Source: Allomyces macrogynus ATCC 38327 (Eukaryota; Blastocladiomycota; Blastocladiomycetes; Blastocladiales; Blastocladiaceae). Taken from it: DNA of 31,174 nt. The notes beneath the pieces were generated by a model. That model ran no database searches. It was given only the letters and a program-made list of their open reading frames with translations, and had not been told where the DNA came from. Location of the stretch: contig GG745352.1 of assembly GCA_000151295.1 (NCBI GenBank), positions 581,808-612,981 of the forward strand. The letters are read 5' to 3'. Made by a program: the position numbers and the translations under genes. The first letter of the stretch is position 1. Each line of letters starts with the position of its first letter. Positions 1 through 9,182 of the stretch are shown piece by piece.

Positions 1-1115
1 TGGACTCGCTCGCGCGTAACGATGCCCCGCACGCTCACCGCCCAGCGACCATCGCGTTCGCTCGCCATGCTGCCTCATTTTCCACCTCGCGCGCGCAAGA
101 ATCGTCTGGGCTCGGGCGTGGCCCTTCGCACCTGCTCTCGCTGCAAGACATGACCCCGAACGACCTGGCGTCCGTCCTCTCAACCGCTCTCAAATTCAAG
201 CAGCAGGCGCGCGCCGGGACCTTGCAGCCGTCGCTCAAGGGCAAGTCGCTGGCCATGATCTTCTCCAAGCGGTCGACGCGCACGCGCGTCGCAGCCGAGA
301 CCGCCATGGCATTGCTCGGCGGCCATGCGCTGTTCCTGACCTCGGCCGACATTCAAATGGGCACTAACGAGTCGGTGCGCGACACGGCCGCCGTCTTGTC
401 GGGCATGGTTGACGGGATTTTCGCGCGCGTCGATGCTCACCGAGACTTGATGGCGCTGCGCACGCACGCGAGTATTCCCGTCATCAATGGCCTCTCCGAC
501 GATTACCACCCGACGCAGGCGCTCGCGGATCTGTTGACCATGTACGAGGCGGTCGTTGCCGACGATATTTTGGGTGCGGGCGCGCAGTTGCCCGACGACT
601 GGACGGTACCGGATACGCGGTTCGATCCGACCAAATTGCACGGGCGGAAAGTCGCGTGGGTCGGCGACGGGAACAACGTCTGCCACTCGCTCGTCCTGGC
701 CTGCGCGAAGGTTGGTCTGAACGCGACGATTGCCGCCCCGCGCGGGTACACGCCCAAGCCGTCGATTGTGGCCGAGGCCGCGCGCATGCCCGTCGTCACG
801 CACTCGCCCATCGACGCGGTCCGTGGCGCCGACTTTGTGTTTACCGACTGCTGGGTATCGATGGGCCAGGAGGCCGAGGCCGCGGCGCGGCGCAAGGCGT
901 TCAAGGGGTTCAAGGTCACGCGCGACTTGATTCATGCCGCGGGCCCCAAGGCGCACTGGCGGTTCCTGCACTGCTTGCCGCGCAAGAACGACGAGGTGGA
1001 CGACGCCGTGTTCTATGGCCGCGAGTCGGTCGTGTTCCGCGAGGCGCATAACCGCAAGTGGACGATCATGGCCGTGCTGCACCATGCGTTGGGCGTTGGT
1101 TCGTGGCAGGGGTAG
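1..1115 (+). CDS. ARG3: Ornithine carbamoyltransferase, mitochondrial (5' end outside window)
   Basis: Catalyses carbamoyl phosphate + ornithine to citrulline in arginine biosynthesis, in the mitochondrial matrix in most fungi. The frame is open from position 3, so the true start lies upstream or in an earlier exon; the ATG at 150 falls inside the domain and is not the natural start. Seen in order: an Arg/Ser/Ala-rich, acid-poor stretch (positions 30-105, RHAASFSTSRAQ) that fits a mitochondrial presequence; the carbamoyl-phosphate loop SKRSTRTR; HPTQALADLLT; the second-domain motif WVGDGNNVCHS; DCWVSMGQ; and the ornithine-site HCLPR followed by DEVDDAVF. The remaining length from the ATG at 150 (321 aa) fits a complete catalytic core. 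Stop TAG at 1113-1115. No internal intron is needed. The family call is very secure; the symbol follows yeast usage. Confidence 0.95.
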   Translation, partial: DSLARNDAPHAHRPATIAFARHAASFSTSRAQESSGLGRGPSHLLSLQDMTPNDLASVLSTALKFKQQARAGTLQPSLKGKSLAMIFSKRSTRTRVAAETAMALLGGHALFLTSADIQMGTNESVRDTAAVLSGMVDGIFARVDAHRDLMALRTHASIPVINGLSDDYHPTQALADLLTMYEAVVADDILGAGAQLPDDWTVPDTRFDPTKLHGRKVAWVGDGNNVCHSLVLACAKVGLNATIAAPRGYTPKPSIVAEAARMPVVTHSPIDAVRGADFVFTDCWVSMGQEAEAAARRKAFKGFKVTRDLIHAAGPKAHWRFLHCLPRKNDEVDDAVFYGRESVVFREAHNRKWTIMAVLHHALGVGSWQG

Positions 1116-1258
1116 GAATCGAGGAAGAGACGGGTTGGGCTGGGTTGTGTTGGTATGGATTCAAACATGAGTGCTGTGCTTTTCTCCGATTTTTGGCTGG
1201 TCGGTCGTGCGTCCTTTCTCCCTCTCTGTCTCAGATTGGTCTCAAAACACACCCATCC

Positions 1259-1714
1259 ATGCCTGCAATCACGACCACCGCCACGACCACGACCACGCCG
1301 AGCTCCTCTGCGACTGAGACCTCCGTCTCGGCGCCATCCTCCGCCGCGACCGTCGTGCCCCGCGCCCTGCCGTCGCTGTCCACCCGTTCCTCCACGGTCC
1401 CCACCGCCGAGACCACCGAACAACCTCCGCCGCATCCACGCCTCGATCCGGTCCACCTCGCGTGCCAGGAAGCCTCCTATATTGCCGCGTCGCACCGTGC
1501 CGACAGCCCGCTCGCCGCTCGGCAGTCGGCCGCGCAGGCGTCGGCGCTACACGCTCTCCGGACGGGCAAGCGGCTGTTCGTGTCGCGCGTGCTCGTCGAG
1601 CGCCGGCGGGACTACCCAGAGGAGCGACACGACGTGGTCGTGCGCGCAGCCAAGGTGCACGCGCGTGCGGTGTGGAAACGGCAGAAGATAGGCGGACGGG
1701 ATTTGCGCCCGTGA
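1259..1714 (+). CDS. Hypothetical protein, Ser/Thr/Ala-rich N-terminus
   Basis: An ORF of 151 aa from ATG 1259 to TGA 1714, about 145 bp downstream of the carbamoyltransferase stop and on the same strand. The first 60 residues are low complexity (runs of Thr, Ser, Ala, Pro). The last 90 are Ala/Arg-rich and could be helical (QSAAQASALHALRTGKRLF, then an Arg/Glu/Val-rich basic tail). I do not recognise a family. The frame could also be an accident of GC-rich sequence, since overlapping ORFs exist on both strands here; a low-complexity start followed by a denser C-terminal segment is the only argument for it. Confidence 0.35.
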   Translation: MPAITTTATTTTTPSSSATETSVSAPSSAATVVPRALPSLSTRSSTVPTAETTEQPPPHPRLDPVHLACQEASYIAASHRADSPLAARQSAAQASALHALRTGKRLFVSRVLVERRRDYPEERHDVVVRAAKVHARAVWKRQKIGGRDLRP

Positions 1715-1845
1715 AGAAGGTGATAGCGCGCGTGATGATTGGAGTGCGGGGACTCTTGGTCGACGGTGCCATGTTTCTTTGGCACCAAGACGCGTGTCGC
1801 GGAGCTCGAGCATCATCTTCGACCCGATCTCGTCCCGCGCCCGCC

Positions 1846-2540
1846 ATGCCCGACCACGACGCGCAACTCGGCGCACTCGACACGTCGCCCGCGGCCCACG
1901 CGCTCTGTGTCGTCCTGTTCGGCGTACCCGCCGAGTCCGGAACCGACCCGAACACGGCCGCACTTCAATCCGCCCTGCCCTCCAATACTTCCATCACGTA
2001 TGTCCGCATCCTCGACTCGAATGACCTCCCCGACGGCATCACCTCTTTCCGCACGTTTCTCGCGCGCGACCCCGTCCAGCCGTTGCTCATCACGTCCGCG
2101 CGCGCCGCGACTGCCGTCACACGCGTTCTGTCCGAAACACCCGACACCAACCCGATCGACGTGTACCCCGTGGGCCGGGCGACCGCTGACCCGCTTTCCT
2201 CCATCCCGCGCGTCCAAATCCACGTGCCCGAGTCCACCGGCAGTGCGCCGACTCCGTCGCTGACCTGTACCTTTCCCGGCACCAACCTGGCGTGGTTCCC
2301 GTTTTTATCGCCGGCGCGTCAGCTCTTGACGTGCTTCCGACCGGCTTGAAAGCCGCGGGGGTCGCCTTTGAGCGCGTTGTCATGCACACAACGAGCCCGC
2401 GCGACGCGGACGTGATCCGACGCGAAATTGACGCGTTAGAGGCGGATTGGTGCGGCGAGTTCTTCGCGCCGTCGGGCGCGAGTGCTGTTCATGCGGCAGT
2501 GGGCGGGAAGCGGCCACGTTGGGTGGTCGCGATCCAGTAG
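1846..2540 (+). pseudogene. HEM4: Uroporphyrinogen-III synthase (HEM4-like), frameshifted and truncated
   Basis: Uroporphyrinogen-III synthase cyclises hydroxymethylbilane in haem synthesis. From ATG 1846 the frame reads through the first half of the fold, with ITSARAATAV (family: TS.RAV), then YPVGRATAD (family: VG..TA). Around 2270-2295 the homology moves to another frame (a net loss of one base or gain of two), which continues as VPVFIAGASALDVLPTGLKA, the family's LF..G..R.D.LP region, then FFAPSGASAV and RWVVAI. The frame ends at TAG 2538-2540, exactly where the conserved GPTTA motif and the last 30-40 residues should follow; they are absent from the next bases. No splice acceptor lies near the frame change, so an intron does not explain it. 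The family is recognised with good confidence; as it stands the copy is broken. Confidence 0.75.
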
Positions 2541-3055
2541 ACGCGTTGCGCGAGCGGGAGGAGGGAACTGTCGAGGTGCGTTTTGCGTGCTAGAATGGCT
2601 TGTGCAGTCGAGTTGTCGGACGGGTAGATGCGCGACCCGCGCGGGGCGAGCAGGGAGCGCGCAAAGATGAGGGTCGTCGGGATCGAAGCGTACGGGTGCC
2701 GCGCGACGGGTGAGAGGGTCGGGTCTTGCGAGGTTGCGGACGGATCGCGGAGTTCCTGAGAGCGAAGCTTGTCAGAGAAACGGTCGCGGGCTGGGCGGAG
2801 ATCATGAGAGCACGACGGGGTACGTACATGAGCGACCGGCAGCTCGATCGACAAATGGTGCGTCTCGTCCACTACGTCGCGCGATGCGGCCGCAGCGGTC
2901 GCGGCACCCCACCACGCAAACGCGACGGGGACCACGTCCTCAACATACGCGACGTTGCCCCACTGGTCGAGGCACCACCGGATTTTCTCTATTCCCCGCA
3001 GGTGGTCAATTTCGGCCCCAACTAAAAGGCTAGCTAAGGACGCAAATAGTACCAA
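2489..3055 (-). CDS. Hypothetical ORF, unrecognised
   Basis: An open minus-strand frame of 188 aa that overlaps the last 50 bp of the broken HEM4-like gene. Its 5' part has plausible protein character (EIDHLRGIEKIRWCLDQWG, then VAFAWW); its 3' part is Ser/Arg/Pro-rich and runs across the point where HEM4 homology stops near 2535. It may be the end of a gene fused by rearrangement to the HEM4 fragment, possibly with the short ORF at 3034-3222 as an upstream exon, although the only simple splice pair between the two would give an implausible 31-bp intron. No family recognised. Confidence 0.25.
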   Translation of the reverse strand: MVLFASLASLLVGAEIDHLRGIEKIRWCLDQWGNVAYVEDVVPVAFAWWGAATAAAASRDVVDETHHLSIELPVAHVRTPSCSHDLRPARDRFSDKLRSQELRDPSATSQDPTLSPVARHPYASIPTTLIFARSLLAPRGSRIYPSDNSTAQAILARKTHLDSSLLPLAQRVYWIATTQRGRFPPTAA

Positions 3056-3222
3056 CCGCTCTTGAGATCGCCCAGAACCGTCGTCAGGCGTACGGAAGGG
3101 ACGCCGCCAGGTGCGAGCCGTGGGCGCGGCGCAGCCTTGGGCTCGTCATTGTCCGAGTCGTTGCCATTCTCGTGCGCGATCGTGTCCCATTTGCCGTAGT
3201 CGAAAGGCGCCTTGGTCGACAT
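3034..3222 (-). CDS. Short hypothetical ORF with acidic N-terminal segment
   Basis: From the minus-strand ATG at 3222 the frame encodes 62 aa: an aromatic start (FDYGKWDTI), an Asn/Asp/Glu-rich stretch (ENGNDSDNDE), then a Pro/Arg-rich part. A Y..WD.I segment followed by acidic residues occurs at the start of some co-chaperones such as Cdc37, but nothing beyond that short likeness supports the assignment. It may be the first exon of a gene running leftwards into 2489-3020. The frame is also open further upstream, so the start is uncertain. Confidence 0.25.
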   Translation of the reverse strand: MSTKAPFDYGKWDTIAHENGNDSDNDEPKAAPRPRLAPGGVPSVRLTTVLGDLKSGWYYLRP

Positions 3223-3708
3223 GATCATGCTGGAGATCCAGAATTGGTCCTTGCAGGTGGTGATGATCGTGGCGGTCCTGGATGTAGGTCGCGCGTGCCG
3301 AACAGTGGTCTGCGTCTTCGGGGCTGACCAGGATCGCGAACAGATCGTCGTGCTCGTGGTGGTCGGATGCAACCTCGCCGTGGCTGTGCGGTTCGAGACG
3401 GAAGCGATGCGGTTCACAAGGCGTGAAGTCCACGTCACTTGCACGTGAAGACATCCTGCTTGGTGCGGGACGCGCGTGAGACACGACTTGGCCGTGGCGG
3501 CCGTCGCGCTCGGCCGGCGCCGGCACCGACAAAGCTCGCGCACCCTCGCCTGACCGGCCCCAACCTGCTCCAGTCGACCCGTTCGCGCGCCTCGCCTACC
3601 ATGGACGCGGTCCGTTGCCCGTACCGCAACCACTGATGCGAACCACACCTGCAACGATGAAACCAACCTCCACCACCACCACGGCTCCATCATGATTCCA
3701 ACTCGCAG

Positions 3709-4325
3709 GACCGCCGCCATCAGCTGTACATGCACGATTACGCACATTACTACGGTTGCCCTTCTTCCTGCGCAAACCCAGCGCCTACGCGCAAATCGTG
3801 ACGCTCGATGGTAGTGACTGATGGGCTGCGCAGCTTGCCAAGGCATACTACGACCGGCTCTTCAAGGAGTACTGTCTCGGCAACTTATCGCGGTGCAAGA
3901 CCGGCCAGGTTGCGCTGCAGTGGCGCACGCACCGCGAGGTCGTCGCCGGAAAAGGGCAGTGGGAGTGCGGGCATTTGGCGTGTTGTGAGCGCAGCGGGTT
4001 GAAGTCGTGGGAGGTACTGTTTGGGTACAACGAGCAAGGGGAGAAAAAGTACGCTGGATTGATGTTTTCCTTTCTTAGCAAGGAATGGATTGGTCGTGTT
4101 GACACGGTCTTGAAACTATTGTCGAGATAGGCGCTCGTCAAGCTGCGCCTGTGTCCTGACTGCACGCGCAAGCACTCCAAGAGGGACAAGGAGCGTCATC
4201 AGTAGCGGCGCGGGCGTGAGCGAGACACGGACGATGATGGTGAGCCGATTGTGCAACTGAATGAGGATCCCATTCGTGGCCACCAACCTCGACCGCGTTC
4301 GCGTTCGAGGTCGAGATCCCCATGA
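3709..4325 (+). pseudogene. FRA10AC1: FRA10AC1-like protein gene, decayed
   Basis: The core is unmistakable. From 3843 it reads YYDRLFKEYC, then GKGQWECGH..CC and GLKSWEVLFGY, the Cys-containing centre of the FRA10AC1 family (a conserved nuclear protein linked to spliceosomes in other eukaryotes). After a gap at about 4049-4130 the family's ALVKLRLC..C continues at 4131. An upstream piece at 3709-3748 (RRHQLYMHDYAHYYG) matches the N-terminal YQRH..F.NDY..YYG region. Lesions: a frame change near 3750, loss of the usual RENHRFLW segment, TGA at 3819-3821 just before WAAQLAK, TAG at 4203-4205, and TGA at 4323-4325 ending an acidic then RS-rich tail. The gap is in phase only as a GC..AG intron (4053-4130), or as a GT..AG intron from 4049 if one base has been lost. 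Confidence 0.75.
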
Positions 4326-5082
4326 CCACGACGATCCCGGTCTCTGAGTCTTCACGTGTGTCTGACGATTGACAAGCGCACAACCGCCTTTCTCGATTCA
4401 AGGACGCGGTGACAGTTTCACCGCGATCGTGGTCACGGTCGCCGCCTTTGCTCCGCCGTTCCCAGGAGAGTGGGCGAAACCGGTTGAGAGAATCACGCCG
4501 TTCGCGTGATCGGCCAGAACATGGGCATAATCCTGAGGCAGCCTTTGGTCGTAGTGTTGTGCTTTCCTTAACCATTTGAGGGGCCCTTCCAATAAGTAAT
4601 GTTGTGCCTTATCCATTTGAACGGCTCTTCCAATAAATACCGGTTCGTATAACATGTGGCCAGCCGGCGTGTTGCGCTTGGGTCAACTCCTTCCGTTGAT
4701 GACGCGTTCACAGGCCCAAACCAGTGCGACAAATCGCAGCGCCTCCTATTTCATTGCGCTTGCGACATGGCCAATATTGCATCCAAGAACAGTCATGAAG
4801 TACGAGCTGTAACTCTTTCCAACGTTCCTCAAGAACTCACTGTTCTTGGGGACTTGCTCGGTTTGAGTCTTGCTGGGGCACTTTGACGGCCTGAGAACAG
4901 GTTGCCCACATCTGGCATCTCAGATGCAGGCGACCAACACCTAATACAAGCACCTGGTAGCGGGCCGAACGAGAAGCTGCTTTCTCTCAGAATGAGTTGT
5001 GCGTTCATTTTCGGCATGGCTGCCACTCGACTCTCCTGAAGCGCCTTGAAGTGACTGGAAGGACTTGGAACCAACGCGAGCG
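4326..5082. other. Gene-poor stretch before the GTPase-like gene
   Basis: Only short, unconvincing ORFs are present (for example 4656-4886, which begins with GTG). It holds the tandem repeat at 4556-4640. A TGA at 5047-5049 closes the GTPase frame upstream of its ATG. No RNA gene or mobile element recognised. Confidence 0.5.
4556..4640. repeat. Two-copy imperfect tandem repeat, about 40-45 bp unit
   Basis: Unit 1 (4556-4600) and unit 2 (4601-4640) both begin GTTGTGC and share CCATTTGA and CTTCCAATAA. Unit 2 is about five bases shorter. It is AT-richer than its surroundings and lies in non-coding DNA between the FRA10AC1 remnant and the GTPase-like gene. Confidence 0.7.
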
Positions 5083-7320
5083 ATGTTTGGTGGCATGTTG
5101 TCCCTGCCAAAAGGACTGATTACGACTTCGAGGCTAGCCAAGTCTGGACTTGTCTTGCTCGGCCCATCACAAGCTGGCAAAACTCAACTCATCAAGTTCC
5201 TCATTGATTGCGCTGTCAACCATCGAACCGTTGGCTCGCCGTTGGTGTTGGGCGACACCATCAATCCGTGCACGACAAAAGCAGAATTGCACCGTGTCCG
5301 TGTCAACCCAACGGACCTGCAATTTGGGCTCGCACGTACTGATAGTGCACCAGTGGAGCTTGACCGCTTGGTCCAGGAAATTGCTGCCACGACGAATGAC
5401 GGGCAAGATCAGAACAGTGCGATGACCAAGCTGTTTGAACCAGTTGGCGGTAGTTGCTTGCTGGCCCTGCAGCCGATGCCCGGCAGAACCGCTGTCCTGC
5501 CACCTCAAATGGCCTTTGAAATTATTGATACCCCTGGAATCGATGGGGCGATGCTCGCGAATCCACGGGCCGCGAATCGGCTCGCTGAAACATTGATCCA
5601 GGTCCAAGAAGTGGCTGGTGTGCACGCAATCGTTTTAGTGATTCCGGTACGAATAGTTTGCGCCTATGGACTATTCTGGCCCTTGTTAACGATTCTCAGC
5701 AGTCACTCGTGTGCCTTGCGGTCAGATTTGCTCGATTCCTTTGCCGTCTACCTCCAATACCTTTCAGCACTTCCGCCATGCACGGGCGTGATTGTCGTTC
5801 ACTCGCAGTACATTCCTCTCGCGGCGATCAAGAATGGGGTAAAGTATCTTGATTTGTCGGGCCGGATTGCCGCGTTTGATTCGTGGCTGGGAGGACAGTC
5901 ATTTGGCTCTCGGCTCGTGGTTTCCCATGTTGCGATGAACAACTTGCCACTGCTGCACAACATGTATTCCGTGCAAGATGCGTTTTGCTACCAGCAACTT
6001 GGCGTGTTTGTTCAAGCTGTCTACGACATTCTACGGCACGCTCCTGATGCAAGTACAGTTGCTGAGCAGTCTGTCGCTGCTCGGTCGGTGATTGCTCCAA
6101 TAGCCGGTGCGCCAACGGTGGCTAGTCAAACTGCAACGTTTGTCACGGCCACGGCAACTCCCATGGAGACGTTGATAACTCAAAGCACTGATGCTGATGT
6201 TCAAGGAAACGGAGTGCAAGGCAAGGGTGGTAGCAACAATGCGCACACGGCCATGACCAACCCCTCGTCGACAGCAAATGGCGCAAAGTCAGCCGGTTGG
6301 ATCGATGTTTTTGCGTCTAATCCGCTCTGCGTCATGACTTTCCCCGTTTTACTCGGACTCAAGTCAAAGTCGGGTGTTTATTTGGCGTCAGACACCTCCA
6401 AGTTGCCCATCCTCGATTCTTTGAACCAGTCAAAGCCAGCAGCGGCGCCCGGTTGTGGCAAATTCCCGTCTGAACGCTGGACGATCGCGTCGTTTGACAG
6501 ACCCGGATCTTGGCTTGTCGTGTCGGAGGACGAATCCTCGGTCCCTCGATTGATTCGCATGTGGATCAAGACCAATTCGCGACTCCTGTCTCCGATTCGC
6601 AAGTTGTTGCGTATTGAACTCGCTCGACAAGCTTTTCGGCGTGAAGAGCAGTTTTGCATGATTGTGCTGCCATCACATGGCGGGGTCGCGTTCTTGACGT
6701 CGCAATGGGCGTTTGTTGCTGGAACTCCACATCTCAATTTCCCTGGCTGGCTATTACCGGAAATGGCCAAAGAATACTCGGAGGAGTCCATGCGGTTCGA
6801 AGTTGTGCCATTTCACCCTGCGACCTTGCATTCGCCAACCCGAGTTGAACCAGTGCCATTCTCCAGTCGCCCCGTGTATATTGCCAACGTTCGCAAACAA
6901 CCATGGGTGTGCCCGGGAGCGTATGGCTTGAACGCAGCGTCCATGCCTCGTGCAAGCAAACCTGGCGACCAGTGCACATCGTGGTTCCTCGAACCTCACC
7001 CAAGTGGCATGTTTCGACTTTGTTCGGGGAAGCAGTGGCTTTCTGTAGGTCCGAGCGGGCAAGCAGAGATGACACTAGATGGAGACGGCGCAGCGCTCGT
7101 GTGGGTTATGCTTGTGCAGGAGCCTGACACGGTTACGTTTATGCTGGGTGGGCCTGTCGCAGCAGTGCAACAGTTTGTGGGCGATTCGCTCATCAGCCCA
7201 CGGCGATTCTTTGCCATCAAATGTGCGGAACGGGAACGCGAAGATGCTGATTGGATGGTGCAGTGGGTAGGAGAAGTGGATCATCGAACGACTTTTTGTT
7301 TCTATTCATGCCATCAATAA
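5083..7320 (+). CDS. P-loop GTPase-like protein with beta-trefoil-like C-terminal half
   Basis: A single open frame of 745 aa from ATG 5083 (a TGA at 5047-5049 closes the frame upstream; the in-frame TTG at 5065 is not a eukaryotic start). Residues 27-35 are a Walker A loop (GPSQAGKTQ). Residues 57-66 (GDTINPCTTK) have a switch-I-like Thr, as in AIG1/GIMAP and related TRAFAC GTPases. Residues 149-152 are DTPG (G3). A clear G4 N/TKxD is not visible; VVHSQ stands near its place. Residues 325-405 form a Ser/Thr/Ala/Gly linker. Residues 416-734 contain spaced G.YL/WL..(D/G) and W-containing strands (GVYLASD, ERWTI; GVAFLTS; FRLCSGKQWLSVG, WMVQWV), resembling fascin-type beta-trefoils. Likely a nucleotide-binding protein with a ligand- or actin-binding tail; substrate unknown. 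No intron seen. Confidence 0.8.
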   Translation: MFGGMLSLPKGLITTSRLAKSGLVLLGPSQAGKTQLIKFLIDCAVNHRTVGSPLVLGDTINPCTTKAELHRVRVNPTDLQFGLARTDSAPVELDRLVQEIAATTNDGQDQNSAMTKLFEPVGGSCLLALQPMPGRTAVLPPQMAFEIIDTPGIDGAMLANPRAANRLAETLIQVQEVAGVHAIVLVIPVRIVCAYGLFWPLLTILSSHSCALRSDLLDSFAVYLQYLSALPPCTGVIVVHSQYIPLAAIKNGVKYLDLSGRIAAFDSWLGGQSFGSRLVVSHVAMNNLPLLHNMYSVQDAFCYQQLGVFVQAVYDILRHAPDASTVAEQSVAARSVIAPIAGAPTVASQTATFVTATATPMETLITQSTDADVQGNGVQGKGGSNNAHTAMTNPSSTANGAKSAGWIDVFASNPLCVMTFPVLLGLKSKSGVYLASDTSKLPILDSLNQSKPAAAPGCGKFPSERWTIASFDRPGSWLVVSEDESSVPRLIRMWIKTNSRLLSPIRKLLRIELARQAFRREEQFCMIVLPSHGGVAFLTSQWAFVAGTPHLNFPGWLLPEMAKEYSEESMRFEVVPFHPATLHSPTRVEPVPFSSRPVYIANVRKQPWVCPGAYGLNAASMPRASKPGDQCTSWFLEPHPSGMFRLCSGKQWLSVGPSGQAEMTLDGDGAALVWVMLVQEPDTVTFMLGGPVAAVQQFVGDSLISPRRFFAIKCAEREREDADWMVQWVGEVDHRTTFCFYSCHQ

Positions 7321-7609
7321 GAGTCTTGAGTATTTGATTTCTTTCTCTTGAGCTCATTTCACATTTTTCTCACAACGTCAACATGGAAAGTGTCGCACAG
7401 CGAATCAGGTCGCATTGATGCCCCCGCTGGCAACAGCGAAAGATCAAGCTCTGCCAAAACATGCCATCGAATGCCCAAGGCCGAAAATAGAGGGTTAACG
7501 GGGTGAAAATGGGGACTGTGGATCAGAGACCGACTATGCTTTACGAACGGTATACTCGGCCAGGTCAAAAACCAGTTAAAAAGGGGTTGAATGAAAGCAT
7601 CTGCACGAG

Positions 7610-9182
7610 CTATTTGCCCAAATACCAGGCCTGCCTGTGGTCACCAGAGCACGCCAAAGTTGGCCCGACACGACCTGCGCATTCACCCCACACAACTCGT
7701 TGATCATGTGCTTCAAACTTGTTGCACATCAAGCAGCATGACTCGACACTTTGACCCACCACAATCGTCACCAACTGCGGTACCGTGTCATCCAGCGGCT
7801 CGGCCGCCCATTCAATGCCGCCCTTGATGTCACACACAGCAGCTTCCACATCATCAACGCGCTCGACACGCACAATGATTCTTTCTGTAAGAGGGGGATA
7901 TTCGTGCCGGTCCATCAATGACATCGCCTGCCAGATGGCACGATTCGCCGAATAAGTGAGCGTGAGCGTGAGCGTCTTCAATTCTCTTCTTCATCTTCCC
8001 AAAGATGAACACTGTCGATGTCGACCGAATCAAGCCGAGGGTGTCCTGTGAGTGATGCAAACGCCTCTGGACGCAGCCCTGGGACCGCGATCCGGCGCAG
8101 AGAATCATGTTGAAGTCAAACGATGTCTCGCGCAACTGGGAGGCATCGTAATCATCACAGTACTGCAAGAGTTCATCCACGAGCGGCTCGATTCTCAGCG
8201 TCTCGAGCATTGGCGACACAATTGGCGAGACTGGAGGTCCGTCTCGCAACACGTTCCATTCTTCATGATCATGGTACTGAGGTAGAGATCATGCAGCTGA
8301 GGACGCATGAGATGTGTGGACGTGGGTGCCAAGTCGAAAGACTGTTATCACCAAGGAAGGCTCGAAGCGCGGTCAAATTGGAGAAATTCTCAGACGGGAT
8401 GGACTCTAGGATCGAAATCAAGCGCGCTGCAGGCAACTCGATGGGGTAGCAGTCACAGGGGCGGCTGGGACCCATCAGGACGAGCGCCATCAGGTTTGGG
8501 AAGCGCTGGACTGCACACGGAATGAGAGAAGCAACTAAATTCATCTCATGGTCATCAAATTCGGGAAGAAAGACAAAATGCCCGGGCAGTTTCCGGACAG
8601 TACGCAAAAAGGAGACCCTCGTGGCGCACCAAACCAAGTCTGGTTCGAAGCCGTCAAGTCGTTCAGGTCGTGATTCTCCAAAATACGGAACTGCTTTGAG
8701 CCGGCAGGTGGAGACGTTTCATGCGTCTCAACGGCAAGTTGCTGCCAAAGAGTCAGCTGGTCGGACGGGATGGGGACAACAGGCAGGTCATATCACAGCA
8801 GCGCCAAATCATCCAACTCTTCGTCATTGCCATGGGCTTGGGCGTCGACATCAGCAGCAGAGAGGGCCATCCACCAGGTCGAGGCCGTGACTGAAGAGCG
8901 TTCCAGCACAAGGTCGACGTGAAGCTGTGGAACCACACGGGCTACCAGACATTCCCACGACGGGTCGATCTGTGCAAGAGCGCGCTGTGAACAAGCTTCG
9001 ACGCGGCAGATGTGCAGACAGTTTTGGGTGTACAGGCCACTCGCTGCGCAATCATTTCGCGCAGCTCGGCAGGAGGCCAGACAGTATCGCCTCATTCGGG
9101 CGGACAACGGCGGAAACCAGCGGTTTGAGCGTTGACGCTCACGCCAGCAACATCTATAATGCTCACGTTGGGTGGGATCATG
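7610..9182 (-). pseudogene. F-box/LRR-type gene copy 1, with stops and frameshifts
   Basis: Reading leftwards from an ATG at 9182, an F-box-like helix (PPAELREMIAQRV, then SAASKLVHSAL) appears near 9090 and continues in a second frame as AQIDPSWECLVARVVPQLHV. That frame hits TGA near 8793 (LDDLALL, stop, YDLPVVPIPSDQL) and resumes in the same frame. Further on, LRR-like pieces lie in other frames: RFPNLMALVLMG at 8269-8637, SPMLETLRIEPLVDELLQ at 7854-8252, HPRLDSVDIDSVHLWEDEEE near 8000, then LKTLTLTLTY at 7610-7981. The order of pieces is that of one ancestral protein, but at least four lesions separate them and splice sites do not rescue the frame. Such proteins are usually substrate receptors of SCF ubiquitin ligases; this copy looks dead. 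Confidence 0.6.

Noticed and set aside
3021..3052. 31-bp intron joining the ORFs at 3222-3034 and 3020-2489
   Set aside because: Too short for the 65-82 bp introns of every other gene here; kept only as separate low-confidence ORFs.
5065..5082. Upstream TTG as start of the GTPase-like gene
   Set aside because: Non-ATG start in a eukaryotic setting; ATG 5083 follows six codons later.
5652..5735. Possible intron in the GTPase-like gene (GTACGA to CAG)
   Set aside because: The frame is open throughout, and joining at the available acceptors would shift it into early stops.
7957..7977. Short GTGAGC tandem repeat as a regulatory element
   Set aside because: Only three units, within the decayed LRR coding sequence (LTLTLTY); no evidence of function.
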